Assembly: GCF_003610915.1 (NCBI RefSeq)
Contig: NZ_NSDJ01000001.1
Location: forward strand, 3,844,001-3,908,000
Origin: Rahnella variigena
GTDB taxonomy: Bacteria > Pseudomonadota > Gammaproteobacteria > Enterobacterales > Enterobacteriaceae
Direction of reading: 5' to 3'
Length of the DNA: 64,000 bases
The position numbers were made by a program, and so were the translations under genes. Below, one piece after another: positions 19,494-28,352 of this stretch (positions are counted from its first letter, which is position 1; each line of letters begins with the position of its first letter). The notes under the pieces are model-generated. The model was not told where the DNA came from. It saw only the letters and a list, made by a program, of their open reading frames with translations, and made no database searches.

Positions 19494-19505
19494 TGAAACG
19501 TTTCA
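19494..19505 (-). promoter_or_regulatory. Cra (FruR) operator, distal
   Basis: TGAAACGTTTCA is a perfect palindromic Cra site, 67 bp upstream of the proximal one and flanked by GC on its left. Confidence 0.88.
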
Positions 19506-19850
19506 GGAAGTCTTAATCGGGGCTGTTTTTAAATCAAGCTTTCCCTGATTTTGCGTGACAATTTTTTGATGCTACGCACAGTTTCCTTTCTAAACCCTTT
19601 CCGAAACAGATGATTTAACGTAAATGCTGAAGTCAGGCTGACGCGAAAAGCTGACGTAAGCTGAACCTCATTTGTGGTGACTATTTGGGTGGATATCAGA
19701 AACCTCGCCTGGTTGTTTTTGACACAAAGTGCGGTTTTATTATTCAGTATGGCAAATTCACTCCGGTTTACATTTTTGATGATCAAAACCTGTTTTTGTT
19801 TTTTTTAAACTGACGTAACATTCGCGCAAATTTCGTTCCCTTCCTGACTT
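19506..19850. other. Gene-free gap between fruB and setB
   Basis: About 345 bp, AT-rich. The short open frames here show no recognisable protein. It contains loosely repeated GCTGACG/GCTGA words between 19620 and 19665 and must hold the setB promoter, which I could not locate with confidence. Confidence 0.4.
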
Positions 19851-19895
19851 CTGGTCCATATAACTCTGGTCCAAATAACCCTGGTTCACATAACT
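19851..19895 (+). repeat. Three tandem 15-bp repeats abutting the setB start codon
   Basis: CTGGTCCATATAACT, CTGGTCCAAATAACC and CTGGTTCACATAACT lie head to tail with no spacer. One base later comes the ATG of setB at 19897. The repeats occupy the place where a ribosome-binding site should be, and no purine-rich SD is visible. Confidence 0.9.
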
Positions 19896-19896
19896 C

Positions 19897-21111
19897 ATGC
19901 GAATTTCTACAACGTCAGCCCGCCGTTTACCCGACATGACGTCAACCGCTTTTCTGATCATCGCTTTTCTGACCGGCATCGCCGGCGCTTTGCAGACGCC
20001 AACGCTGAGCCTGTTCCTGACATCTCAGGTTCACGTCAGTCCGTTCATGGTCGGGATTTTCTTCACCGGCAGCGCGGTGATCGGCATTTTCGTGAGTCAG
20101 TTGCTCGCGACGTGGTCGGATAAACGCGGTGACCGAAAAACGCTGATCCTATATTGCTGCATTCTGGGGGCGCTGGCCTGTGTGCTTTTCGCCTTCAACC
20201 GTAATTACTTCATCCTGCTGTTGATCGGCGTGTTGCTGTCGAGCTTCGGTTCCACCGCCAACCCACAGATGTTTGCTCTGGCGCGTGAGCATTCTGAAAA
20301 GACTGGCCGTGAAGCCGTCATGTTCAGCTCTATTTTACGCGCCCAGGTTTCGCTGGCCTGGGTCGTCGGCCCGCCGCTGGCCTTCGCCCTGTCGATGGGC
20401 TTCGGTTTTACCTTCATGTACTGCGCTGCCGCGCTGGCGTTCCTGCTTTGCGGAGTAATGGTATATATGTTCCTGCCCTCCATGCCTAAAGCACGCATCA
20501 AAACCACGGCTACGCTGGAAGCGCCCCGTCGCAACCGTCGGGACACGCTGATGCTTTTCATCGCGTGTTCACTGATGTGGGCAGCTAACAGTATTTATCT
20601 CATCAATATGCCGCTGTATGTGGTGCGTGAATTAGGTCTGCCGGAAAAACTGGCGGGCGTGCTGATGGGCAGTGCGGCGTGTCTGGAAATCCCGACCATG
20701 CTGATTGCCGGATATCTGGCTAAACAGCTGGGGAAACGCTTCCTGATGCGGTTTGCGGTAGTCGCAGGGGTGATTTTCTACGGCTGTCTGTTGTTTACCA
20801 CCGGTGCCGCCATGCTGATTGCTTTACAGCTGCTGAACGCGATTTTCATCGGCATTCTGGCCGGGATCGGCATGCTGTATTTTCAGGATCTGATGCCGGG
20901 ACAGGCCGGTGCGGCGACCACGCTGTTCACCAACTCCACCCGTGCGGGCTGGATCCTTGCCGGTTCTCTGGCGGGGGTGATTGCGCAGTTCTGGACATAC
21001 CATGCTGTGTTTTATGCCGCACTGGCGATGGTGGTAGGTTCGGTGTTGTGTATCTGGAATGTGAAAAACGTCGATAAGCCGGCAGAAGAAACGCCGGAAG
21101 CCGTCGCTTAA
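19897..21111 (+). CDS. setB: Sugar efflux transporter SetB
   Basis: A 404-residue major facilitator (SET family) with about 12 membrane spans, closely matching E. coli SetB. Shared stretches include [17 protein letters not shown], the loop-2-3 motif [12 protein letters not shown] and [21 protein letters not shown] proteins export sugars such as lactose and glucose analogues. I kept the ATG at 19897 because the N-terminus aligns in length with E. coli SetB. An internal ATG at 19936 would cut into the conserved region. There is no recognisable SD; three tandem 15-bp repeats lie directly in front. Its stop overlaps the convergent yeiW stop by two bases. Confidence 0.92.
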   Translation: MRISTTSARRLPDMTSTAFLIIAFLTGIAGALQTPTLSLFLTSQVHVSPFMVGIFFTGSAVIGIFVSQLLATWSDKRGDRKTLILYCCILGALACVLFAFNRNYFILLLIGVLLSSFGSTANPQMFALAREHSEKTGREAVMFSSILRAQVSLAWVVGPPLAFALSMGFGFTFMYCAAALAFLLCGVMVYMFLPSMPKARIKTTATLEAPRRNRRDTLMLFIACSLMWAANSIYLINMPLYVVRELGLPEKLAGVLMGSAACLEIPTMLIAGYLAKQLGKRFLMRFAVVAGVIFYGCLLFTTGAAMLIALQLLNAIFIGILAGIGMLYFQDLMPGQAGAATTLFTNSTRAGWILAGSLAGVIAQFWTYHAVFYAALAMVVGSVLCIWNVKNVDKPAEETPEAVA

Positions 21112-21362
21112 GGCGCGGTATCCGCTTCGAGCTTAATCAGATAAGTCAGCGCCTGGTCGCGATGGGTAAAACACATTTCACGGCTGGCCTGTAAACTGGC
21201 GCACACTTTCGGGCGCAGCGGCGAGGTGAAAATTTTGCACATGAAATTATCAGCCAGTTGCACGCAACGGGTGTTCGCCGGTTTGCCGTCAGGCATTCCG
21301 GGTATCGGGCTGGAAATTGAAGGCGCTATGCAACAGGCTCCGCAATCGGTACGACAGTCCAT
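21108..21362 (-). CDS. yeiW: YeiW, YkgJ-type cysteine cluster protein (UPF0153)
   Basis: An 84-residue protein with the UPF0153/YkgJ zinc- or iron-chelating cysteine cluster: CRTDCGACC at the N-terminus, a conserved C in TRCVQL, then CKIF and [15 protein letters not shown]. The first-codon choice is the ATG at 21362 with GAGGAGG at six bases; the in-frame TTG before it is less likely. This gives exactly the E. coli YeiW length. Function unknown in the family. It is convergent with setB, with the stop codons interleaved. Confidence 0.88.
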   Translation of the reverse strand: MDCRTDCGACCIAPSISSPIPGMPDGKPANTRCVQLADNFMCKIFTSPLRPKVCASLQASREMCFTHRDQALTYLIKLEADTAP

Positions 21363-21607
21363 CAACAGCCTCCTCAGGCCTCATTTTGAGGCGCGACAAT
21401 AGCAGGCGGTGATATGCGCCACCAGCGAAATATTTACTATCCTTTAACAGGCTATACCGAACATTTTTTACGCAGGCAGTACACACGCAAAAAATGCGTC
21501 AGAAAGCGGGTTTTTCGCGACTCTTTTTGCGCTATCTGCTTGCCTGAAATCAGCGGCGCGGGTAACGTGTCGCAAATTATTTATCTCTCTGCTGACAGGT
21601 TATTTAT

Positions 21608-22180
21608 ATGGCACGTGCTAACGAAATTAAACGCGGCTTCGTTGTGAACTACGACGGCAAATTGCTGCTGGTTAAAGATATTGATGTTCAGAGCCCAAGC
21701 GCCCGTGGTGCCAGCACCTTGTACAAAATGCGTTTCGCTGATGTACGTACTGGCGGCAAAGTAGAAGAACGCTTTAAAGGCGACGATATTCTGGATACCG
21801 TCAGCCTGACCCGTCGTAAAGTGAACTTCTCTTACGTCGATGGCGACGAATACGTATTTATGGATGATGAAGATTTCACACCATACACCTTCAATAAGGC
21901 GCAGATCGAAGACGAACTGCTGTTCATTCCTGAAGAAGGTTTACAGGGTATGCAGGTTCTGACGCTCGACAGCCAGCTGCTGGCGCTGGAAATGCCACAG
22001 ACGGTAGATCTGGAAATCGTCGAAACGGCACCGGGCATCAAAGGCGCGTCTGCCAGCTCCCGTACCAAACCGGCAGTGATGGCAACTGGCCTGAGCATTC
22101 AGGTGCCGGAATATCTGAGTTCCGGCGATAAAATTCGCATTCATATCGCAGAACGCCGTTATATGGGCCGCGCGGATTAA
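21608..22180 (+). CDS. yeiP: Elongation factor P-like protein YeiP (EfpL)
   Basis: A 190-residue EF-P paralogue with the three beta-barrel layout (KOW-like N-domain, then two OB-like domains). The loop that in EF-P carries the modified Lys34 reads SPSARGAS here, with an arginine at the tip (about residue 33). This marks the EfpL/YeiP subgroup, which does not need lysylation. It relieves ribosome stalling at polyproline and related motifs. It is monocistronic, followed by a clear terminator. The 242-bp gap to yeiW (21366-21607) shows no other gene. Confidence 0.95.
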   Translation: MARANEIKRGFVVNYDGKLLLVKDIDVQSPSARGASTLYKMRFADVRTGGKVEERFKGDDILDTVSLTRRKVNFSYVDGDEYVFMDDEDFTPYTFNKAQIEDELLFIPEEGLQGMQVLTLDSQLLALEMPQTVDLEIVETAPGIKGASASSRTKPAVMATGLSIQVPEYLSSGDKIRIHIAERRYMGRAD

Positions 22181-22225
22181 TCAGCGCCCTGCCTTGTCCC
22201 GCCAGGTTTGTCGCCAGGTAAGTTT

Positions 22226-22253
22226 GAAGGAACGCTCCGGCGTTCCTTTTTTA
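22226..22253 (+). terminator. Terminator of yeiP
   Basis: AAGGAACG and CGTTCCTT form an 8-bp stem with a CTCCGG loop, followed by TTTTTTATT. Confidence 0.88.
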
Positions 22254-22430
22254 TTGCCCTGATTTTGCCGTTAATGCGGCAGACTCTCGATCTGCATCAC
22301 AAAATCAGTGGTCGTCCGGACTTACCAATTCCCCTTTCTATCATATGACTTTACACTCTAAGCCCTGATTTCGGCTTAAATCGTCGCTTTATCCAGCACA
22401 AAATTGAACTGACGGGTAAACTGCCCCAAT

Positions 22431-22443
22431 TTGGCCTGACCAA
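22431..22443 (+). promoter_or_regulatory. UxuR/ExuR-like operator upstream of yeiQ
   Basis: TTGGCCTGACCAA, within AATTTGGCCTGACCAATTA, resembles the hexuronate-regulator consensus AAATTGGTATACCAATTT. It also shares TTGGYCTGAC with a site in front of the UxuR-like gene at 24.8 kb. It lies 31 bp upstream of the yeiQ start. Assignment to that regulator is inference. Confidence 0.55.
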
Positions 22444-22474
22444 TTATTTATTTCTGACTTGCCTGGAGTATTGC

Positions 22475-23944
22475 ATGAAAACTATTGCCACAGCGTCTCT
22501 GCCCGCAGCAGTGTCATTGCCAGCTTATGATCGCGATGCACTGAAAAGCCGCATCGTTCATCTCGGCTTTGGCGCATTCCACCGTGCCCACCAGGCGCTG
22601 CTTACTAACCGCGTCTTAAACCTTCAGGGCGGAGACTGGGGCATTTGCGAAATCAGCCTCTTCGGTAATGAAGCGTTGATAAAAAGTCTGCGTCAGCAAG
22701 ATCACCTGTTTACCGTGCTGGAGAAAGGGGCGGAAGGCAATCAGGCGATTATCATTGGTTCTGCTCATGAATCTGTCCACGGCGGTATCGACGGGCTTGA
22801 TGCCGTGCTGGAAAAACTGACCGAACCTCAGGTGGCGATTGTTTCCCTGACTATCACCGAAAAAGGTTACTGCATCGAGCCGGGAACGGGTGAACTGGAT
22901 TTGCAAAATCCGAAAATTCAGCAAGATCTGGCCGGTGGTCAGGCGCCATGTACCGCGCCGGGTGTGTTAGTTGAAGCGCTGCGTCTGCGTCATGAACGCG
23001 GTCTGCCGGGCTTCACCGTTTTATGCTGCGATAACATTCCTGAAAATGGTCTGGTAGTGAAAAACGCTGTGCTGGGTATGGCGAAAGCACGCTCTGCAGA
23101 ACTGGCAAAATGGATCAGCGAAAACGTCTCTTTCCCGAGCACCATGGTTGACCGCATCGTTCCGGCAGCCACAGAAACCACACTGGAAGAAATCACCGAA
23201 GCGCTCGGTGGTGTCACAGACCCTTGTGGTATCGCCTGTGAACCCTTCATCCAGTGGGTGGTAGAAGACCACTTCGTCGCAGGTCGTCCGGACTGGGAAA
23301 AAGCCGGTGCGCAGATGGTGTCCGACGTTCTGCCGTTTGAGCAGATGAAACTGCGTATGCTGAACGGCAGTCACTCTTTCCTCGCTTATCTGGGTTATCT
23401 GGCCGGTTATCAGCACATCAATGATTGTATGGATGACGATAACTATAAAGCCGCGGCGCATCACCTGATGCTGCATGAACAAGCGCCGACGCTGAGCGTT
23501 GAAGGTGTGGATCTTACCGCCTATGCCGACAGCCTGATTGCACGTTACAGCAATCCGGCGCTGAAACATCGCACCTGGCAAATCGCGATGGACGGCACAA
23601 TGAAACTGCCGCAACGTATGCTCGATTCGATCCGCTGGCATGTGAAAAACGGGGGCTCTTATGAATTGCTGGCGCTGGGCGTGGCGGGCTGGATGCGTTA
23701 TGTCGGTGGCACCGATGATGCCGGTCAGCCTATTGAGATTAAAGATCCGATGGCTGAAACGCTGGCAGAAATCGTCGCCTCTACCGCGGATGGCGAAGAA
23801 CGCGTGAAAGCGCTGCTGGCGCTGAACGGCGTTTTCGGTGAGCAATTGCCACAGGAAGAGAAAGTGGTACAGGCTATTCAGGCCGCATATGCGGATCTGC
23901 AAAGGATCGGCGCGAAGAAAACCGTGGCTAAATACGTGGGTTAA
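22475..23944 (+). CDS. yeiQ: Mannitol dehydrogenase-family oxidoreductase YeiQ
   Basis: A 489-residue member of the long-chain polyol/mannonate dehydrogenase family (MtlD, UxuB, UxaB). The N-terminal NAD site is SRIVHLGFGAFHRAHQA (residues 26-42), with DWGICEISL after it. The catalytic helix region contains KLRMLNGSHSFLAYLG. It oxidises a sugar alcohol or reduces a keto-sugar acid with NAD(P); the exact substrate of YeiQ is not known to me. GGAG precedes the ATG. A UxuR-like regulator gene lies directly downstream in the opposite orientation. Operator-like sites in front of both genes suggest that this regulator controls yeiQ and that the substrate is a hexuronate-type acid. Confidence 0.92.
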   Translation: MKTIATASLPAAVSLPAYDRDALKSRIVHLGFGAFHRAHQALLTNRVLNLQGGDWGICEISLFGNEALIKSLRQQDHLFTVLEKGAEGNQAIIIGSAHESVHGGIDGLDAVLEKLTEPQVAIVSLTITEKGYCIEPGTGELDLQNPKIQQDLAGGQAPCTAPGVLVEALRLRHERGLPGFTVLCCDNIPENGLVVKNAVLGMAKARSAELAKWISENVSFPSTMVDRIVPAATETTLEEITEALGGVTDPCGIACEPFIQWVVEDHFVAGRPDWEKAGAQMVSDVLPFEQMKLRMLNGSHSFLAYLGYLAGYQHINDCMDDDNYKAAAHHLMLHEQAPTLSVEGVDLTAYADSLIARYSNPALKHRTWQIAMDGTMKLPQRMLDSIRWHVKNGGSYELLALGVAGWMRYVGGTDDAGQPIEIKDPMAETLAEIVASTADGEERVKALLALNGVFGEQLPQEEKVVQAIQAAYADLQRIGAKKTVAKYVG

Positions 23945-24008
23945 GTCAGTACAGTGAGACGACTTAACGCGACATGACTATCGGTTAAAGAATATCGGTA
24001 AATATTGT

Positions 24009-24033
24009 ACGGCTGCTCAGGCAGCCGTTTTTA
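24009..24033 (+). terminator. Terminator between yeiQ and the convergent regulator
   Basis: ACGGCTGC and GCAGCCGT form an 8-bp stem with a four-base loop, followed by TTTTATT. It terminates yeiQ. Confidence 0.85.
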
Positions 24034-24049
24034 TTGGTGCTGCCGCCTC

Positions 24050-24781
24050 TCATTCATTCAGCTCTGAAGGAACGGACGAAAACAGGAAACCATCAAAGGA
24101 CGGATCGTCAGCGTCAGAAACCTGCAACAGCATATCTTTTACGTTCTCCAGATGCTGCCACATCGCCTGTTTCGCCGCTTTAGGATCCCGGCGTAAAACA
24201 GCCTGCAGAATGGTCTGATGATCCTGCAACCAGGTCTGATGGTAGCTTTTATCAACAACATGCTGATGGATCCCTTCCCACATCGAACTGCGCTGGCGGA
24301 TCTGCCAGAGGTCATCGACCAGTTTTACCAGCACACTGTTCTGCGATGCCTGTGCCAGTAAAGCGTGAAACCGCTGGTCCTCCGCTTCGTCTGTCACGCC
24401 ACGGGCAATGCAATCACGCTGGGCTTCAATCGCATCGCGCATCTGCAAAATATCCGTTTTCGTCGCCTGCATGGCGGCAAATGCGGCGACTTCGCTTTCC
24501 AGCAACTGACGCGCCTGCAGCAATTCGAACGGGCCGTAGCCGCTGTCAGCCAGTTCCGGCTGCGTGTTTTCAGGCTGATTCAGAACATATACACCCGAGC
24601 CTTTGCGCACTTCCACGATTTTCTCGAGCTCAAGCATGATCAGCGCTTCACGCACCACGCTGCGGCTGACGGAATAGGATTCTGCAATATCACGTTCAGG
24701 AGGAAGACGATCGCCGGACGTATATTTTCCGGCATGGATATCACGGCGCAAATGACCGCCAATTTCCTGATAAAGTCGCAT
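24050..24781 (-). CDS. FadR-subfamily GntR regulator, UxuR-like
   Basis: A 243-residue transcription regulator. The winged helix DNA-binding domain spans residues 1-70 (RLYQEIGGHLRRDI, RLPPERDIAESYSVSRSVVREALIMLE, VRKGSGVYVL), followed by an all-helical FCD effector domain (GPFELLQARQLLESEVAAFAA, then KAAKQAMWQHLENVKDMLL). The tail (SDADDPSFDGFLFSS) resembles E. coli UxuR more than ExuR. I chose the ATG at 24781 (AGGGG eight bases upstream) over the GTG at 24808. No such gene sits beside E. coli yeiQ. Two related palindromes upstream suggest autoregulation. Whether it is true UxuR or a paralogue cannot be decided here. Confidence 0.85.
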   Translation of the reverse strand: MRLYQEIGGHLRRDIHAGKYTSGDRLPPERDIAESYSVSRSVVREALIMLELEKIVEVRKGSGVYVLNQPENTQPELADSGYGPFELLQARQLLESEVAAFAAMQATKTDILQMRDAIEAQRDCIARGVTDEAEDQRFHALLAQASQNSVLVKLVDDLWQIRQRSSMWEGIHQHVVDKSYHQTWLQDHQTILQAVLRRDPKAAKQAMWQHLENVKDMLLQVSDADDPSFDGFLFSSVPSELNE

Positions 24782-24812
24782 ATTTTCGCCCCTGTCTGTA
24801 ACACGCACTCAA

Positions 24813-24826
24813 TTGGTCTGACAACT
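24813..24826 (-). promoter_or_regulatory. UxuR-like operator 1 upstream of the regulator
   Basis: TTGGTCTGACAACT, 31 bp upstream of the regulator start codon, differs from the reverse complement of the second site at one position. FadR/GntR operators commonly follow TNGTNNNACNA. Confidence 0.55.
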
Positions 24827-24942
24827 GATGACATGCACTGATGCCTGAAATAAGAGAGAAAATTATAACATGTCGGCACAAAGGGAAAGGACGGGAGATG
24901 AAAACTGACGGCCCGATCAAAACAGGGCCAGCCAGTTTGCGA

Positions 24943-24956
24943 AGTTGTCCGACCAA
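24943..24956 (-). promoter_or_regulatory. UxuR-like operator 2 upstream of the regulator
   Basis: AGTTGTCCGACCAA, whose complement is TTGGTCGGACAACT, nearly matches the site at 24813 in inverted orientation, 116 bp away. Two such sites could support looping or autorepression. Confidence 0.5.
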
Positions 24957-25030
24957 ATCAAGATAGATTGCGTTATCACGATCATTGTCCGGCGCGAAAT
25001 GCATTAAAAATGTTAATTATTTACGGGTAT

Positions 25031-25342
25031 TTAGTTATAGCTTACCGTGACCACTGCAAGATGAGGATCATTGTTGATATGCTTTGTGGTGACCTGTCCG
25101 AGAGACAGAGGCAGCGCAAAAGAAGAAGGTGTTTGCACATTCAACGTGTGAACTTGCGACACCTGTTTTCCACCGCGATCACAGTCGCTGATCACTCTGT
25201 TACTTGCGGCCTTGAAGTTACATCCCCCTTCAACAATTGCCCCAGTGAAATGTATGATGCCGCCTGTAGCAGCCGCATTGGCAAACTGAATCGTCCCTGA
25301 GGCCACAACTCCCAAAAACAGTAAAGCAGTCATTCTGTTCAT
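25031..25342 (-). CDS. Short type 1 fimbrial-subunit-like secreted protein
   Basis: A 103-residue protein with a cleavable signal peptide (about residues 1-23, ending FANA). The following segment looks like the N-terminal strand of chaperone-usher fimbrial subunits: GGIIHFTGAIVEGGCNF, with C41 and C54 positioned for the conserved disulfide. It ends VVTVSYN, like the C-terminal beta strand of subunits. At about 80 mature residues it is roughly half the usual subunit length, and there is no chaperone or usher gene nearby. It may be a reduced or specialised periplasmic protein. The ATG has GGGGTG upstream. It is an orphan between the UxuR-like gene and yeiR. Confidence 0.65.
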   Translation of the reverse strand: MNRMTALLFLGVVASGTIQFANAAATGGIIHFTGAIVEGGCNFKAASNRVISDCDRGGKQVSQVHTLNVQTPSSFALPLSLGQVTTKHINNDPHLAVVTVSYN

Positions 25343-25553
25343 GGTGACACCCCATTGTAATTATAGAATTTAAAATTCACGCAACCGCCATTTAACATTA
25401 ATACATCTAATGGAATTTACATGGCGAACGGCAAAATAATTTATTGCCCTTTCGGGCTGAATTAAGCAATCCATGTTATTCATCGGCACAAAACTGGATT
25501 TTCTTAACCGGTCGCTGCAAATTGATGGGTGAATTTTTAAAAGGATGTGACCC

Positions 25554-26537
25554 ATGACCAAAACCAACCTGATCACCGGCTTTCTGGGAAGCGGTAAAAC
25601 CACCACGCTGCGCCACCTGCTGACGCTGAAGCCTGAAGGTGAAAAATGGGCCGTGCTGGTCAATGAGTTCGGAGAGATTGGAATCGATGGCGCGCTGCTG
25701 GCGGACAGTGGTGCAGTATTGAAGGAAATCCCCGGCGGATGCATGTGCTGCGTTAATGGCTTACCGATGCAGGTCGGGCTGAACATGTTATTGCAGCAGG
25801 CAAAACCTGACCGGCTGCTGATAGAACCCACCGGCCTGGGTCATCCGAAGCAAATCCTGTCTTTATTAACCTCTGACGTCTACAGCAGCTGGCTGACGCT
25901 GAATGCCACTTTGTGCTTGCTCGATCCGCGCCAGCTGAGTGAACAGCGCGTGATTGAAAATGAAAACTTCCGCGACCAGCTTGCCGCAGCGGATGTGATT
26001 ATTGCCAACAAAGCGGATGTGACGCAGGAAAATGACCGGCAGGCGCTGGAAAAATGGTTCAGCGAACATGGCCGTGAACGCCGCCTGGTGGTGGCTTCTC
26101 AGGGTGAGATTGCCCCTGCCCTGCTGGATTTACCGCGCCTTAATCACACCGAATTGCCTGACGGCCAGCATCATCATGCTCATATATCAAAGCGCGGACT
26201 GGCGGCTCTGAGTCTGCCCGAAAAGCAGCGCTGGAGACGTGCGCTCAATGAAGCCGGCGGTTTTAGCAGTTGCGGCTGGATATTTGATGGCGAAACGGTT
26301 TTTGACACCGCGGGCATACTCGACTGGGCACGAGCCGCGCCGGTTGATCGCGTGAAAGGCATCATTCGTATTAAAGAAGGCGCGCTGATGATTAACCGCC
26401 AGGGCAATGATTTGGAAATCGAAACAAGGTCAATGGCGCCTTCAGACAGCAGAATTGAGCTCATTACGCAAAATGAAACCCAGTGGAATGTTCTACAATC
26501 GTCTTTGTTGAGGCTTCGTTTAAGTTGTAAGGATTAA
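25554..26537 (+). CDS. yeiR: YeiR, COG0523-family zinc-binding GTPase
   Basis: A 327-residue G3E-family GTPase metallochaperone. Walker A is GFLGSGKTT at 9-17, the metal-binding CxCC motif is CMCC at 63-66, and NKAD lies near residue 150. A histidine-rich stretch (GQHHHAHISK) in the linker probably also binds metal. E. coli YeiR binds zinc and is needed under metal depletion. No Zur-type operator was recognised upstream. It lies 51 bp before lpxT on the same strand, the E. coli order, so the two may be co-transcribed. Confidence 0.93.
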   Translation: MTKTNLITGFLGSGKTTTLRHLLTLKPEGEKWAVLVNEFGEIGIDGALLADSGAVLKEIPGGCMCCVNGLPMQVGLNMLLQQAKPDRLLIEPTGLGHPKQILSLLTSDVYSSWLTLNATLCLLDPRQLSEQRVIENENFRDQLAAADVIIANKADVTQENDRQALEKWFSEHGRERRLVVASQGEIAPALLDLPRLNHTELPDGQHHHAHISKRGLAALSLPEKQRWRRALNEAGGFSSCGWIFDGETVFDTAGILDWARAAPVDRVKGIIRIKEGALMINRQGNDLEIETRSMAPSDSRIELITQNETQWNVLQSSLLRLRLSCKD

Positions 26538-26588
26538 GTTAACGTCCATTACTATAATCGTTACCCTGCTAAGAATAGGTCTTCATAT

Positions 26589-27302
26589 ATGTGGCGCCGA
26601 AATATTCCTGCAATCCTGGTACTCAATGTATTAGGTGTTGCTCTTTTTCTGTCTTTCTATTTACCTGCAAACCACGGTTTCTGGTTCCCGATTGATAAGT
26701 CGATCTTCTTCTTCTTCAACCAGCATCTGGCCACTGACGCGTGGTTCCTGCATCTGGTCGCAGTGACCAATAACCGTGCCTTTGATCTGATTTCATTGCT
26801 GGCCATGGGTTTGCTCTATCTGAGCTATTTCCTGAAGCAGGACACCGCCGGGCGCCGCCGTTACATCATTATTGGTTTCGTGATGCTGCTAACTGCCGTG
26901 GTGCTTAACCAGCTCGGTCATTTACTGCCGGTCAGTCACAAGAGCCCTTCGCTGAGCTTCCCGGGTGTAAACCGTGTCAGCCAGCTGACCGGTATCCCGA
27001 CAAAAGATGCGTCATCTGACAGCTTCCCCGGCGACCACGGCATGATGCTGATTATTTTTTCCTGCTTTATGCTGCGCTATCTGAGTAAATCAGCCTTCTT
27101 TATTGCCCTGATGATCACCATCATTTTCTCGCTGCCGCGTGTGATGATTGGCGCACACTGGTTTACAGACATTGCCGTGGGTTCAATGTCAGTCGTCCTG
27201 GTCGGCGCAAGCTGGTGGCTGATGACACCGGCCAGCGATCTGTTGATTAACTGGCTTGAGAGCAAACTGCCGGGTAAAAAAATTCCTAAAAAAACGGCAT
27301 AA
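26589..27302 (+). CDS. lpxT: Kdo2-lipid A phosphotransferase LpxT
   Basis: A 237-residue inner-membrane PAP2-superfamily enzyme (formerly YeiU) with about six membrane spans. It transfers phosphate from undecaprenyl pyrophosphate to lipid A at the periplasmic face, giving the 1-diphosphate form. The PAP2 motifs are visible: SHKSPSLSFPGVNR, SDSFPGDHGMM and SLPRVMIGAHWFTDIAVG. The C-terminus is basic (KKIPKKTA). It is followed by a very strong terminator. The SD is weak. Confidence 0.93.
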   Translation: MWRRNIPAILVLNVLGVALFLSFYLPANHGFWFPIDKSIFFFFNQHLATDAWFLHLVAVTNNRAFDLISLLAMGLLYLSYFLKQDTAGRRRYIIIGFVMLLTAVVLNQLGHLLPVSHKSPSLSFPGVNRVSQLTGIPTKDASSDSFPGDHGMMLIIFSCFMLRYLSKSAFFIALMITIIFSLPRVMIGAHWFTDIAVGSMSVVLVGASWWLMTPASDLLINWLESKLPGKKIPKKTA

Positions 27303-27327
27303 TTTTGCATTCATACAAATAAATTAT

Positions 27328-27366
27328 GGTCAGGCAGATGTTGATGATCTGCCTGACCTTTTTTTC
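27328..27366 (+). terminator. Terminator of lpxT
   Basis: GGTCAGGCAGAT and ATCTGCCTGACC form a 12-bp perfect stem with a seven-base loop, followed by eight T residues. Confidence 0.93.
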
Positions 27367-27729
27367 ATACAATTCCCGGATATACTTTGCTGAAATTTGC
27401 ACGTGGAAGCCGCTTGCGGCGCGGTTTTAACCCAAATTAGTATATAAATCATCCATCCTTTTTAACATCTTTACTAACATCAGCTTACATCACAATTTCT
27501 TATAAAAAATCCCACAAAACCTCTCGCAATCCCTTATTCATTACGGTACTCTCCAAATCGCCCGCATAGAAATGTGACAAAAACACCCGTATTGAAGGAA
27601 AAAACGTGCTCTAACGCACATTTTACCCGTCTGGTATTTGTCCCAGCTAATGGTGGCAGGTAGTCTCGCTTCGTTTGGCAATTTTAATAACGATTTCATC
27701 GTTAAGGACAGCAAGGGATAACAACAATA
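27367..27729 (+). promoter_or_regulatory. Long gene-free leader region upstream of mepS
   Basis: About 360 bp without a gene. Near mepS there are small hairpins: GTGC...GCAC around 27606-27619, and a perfect TAACGAT-TTC-ATCGTTA stem-loop at 27688-27704, 25 bp before the start codon. These could form a structured 5' UTR. I could not place the promoter. Confidence 0.4.
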
Positions 27730-28305
27730 ATGGTCAAGTCTCAACCGTTTATGAGATATATCACGCGGATGATTCCCGCAATTGGCGCAGCAATTCTTCT
27801 CTCTGCGTGTAGTGGTATGCATTCTTCGAACACAGAAAGCGCACAAACTGATATGCGTGCAGTAAATGACAAAGATGGTCTTCTACTGCAAGCCTCTCAG
27901 GATGAATTCGAAGCAATGGTTCGTAGCGTCAACGTTAAATCCAAAATTATGGATCAGTACGCTGACTGGAAAGGCGTTCGTTATCGGTTAGGCGGCGACA
28001 GCAAGCGTGGTATCGATTGCTCAGCGTTCGTTCAGGTAACATTCCGCGAACAATTTGGTATGGATCTCCCTCGTTCGACTTATGAACAGGAAGAAAAGGG
28101 CAAGAAAGTTCAGCGCACGAAATTGCGTCCAGGTGATCTGGTTCTGTTCCGTGCAGGTTCTACAGGCCGTCACGTCGGTATTTATTTAGGTAATGATCAG
28201 TTTGTTCATGCATCTACCAGCAACGGTGTGATGATTTCAAATCTGAAAGAGTCCTACTGGAATGCCCGTTATCGTGAAGCAAGACGAGTTTTAGCTAACG
28301 GTTAA
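27730..28305 (+). CDS. mepS: Murein DD-endopeptidase MepS (Spr)
   Basis: A 191-residue outer-membrane lipoprotein. The lipobox LSAC gives lipidated C27. The NlpC/P60 domain has catalytic C97 in GIDCSAFV, H148 in GRHVGIY and H160 in FVHAST. It cleaves D-Ala-mDAP crosslinks to allow peptidoglycan expansion and is controlled in E. coli by NlpI-Prc proteolysis. The start MVKSQP matches E. coli; AGGGA lies about a dozen bases upstream. A terminator follows directly. Confidence 0.96.
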   Translation: MVKSQPFMRYITRMIPAIGAAILLSACSGMHSSNTESAQTDMRAVNDKDGLLLQASQDEFEAMVRSVNVKSKIMDQYADWKGVRYRLGGDSKRGIDCSAFVQVTFREQFGMDLPRSTYEQEEKGKKVQRTKLRPGDLVLFRAGSTGRHVGIYLGNDQFVHASTSNGVMISNLKESYWNARYREARRVLANG

Positions 28306-28352
28306 TCCCGTTAACTTATGATTTAGTTCTTGTTGTCCTATGCCAAGCGAAT

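Noticed and set aside
19529..19786. 85-codon minus-strand frame in the fruB-setB gap
   Set aside because: No homology is recognised; it is low-complexity and AT-rich, with a repeated LTSAF word that reflects DNA repeats. There is no convincing SD.
22300..22340. Additional UxuR-like site around GGTCGTCCGGACTTACCA
   Set aside because: The TGGT and ACCA ends are too far apart compared with the other three sites, so it was not listed as an operator.
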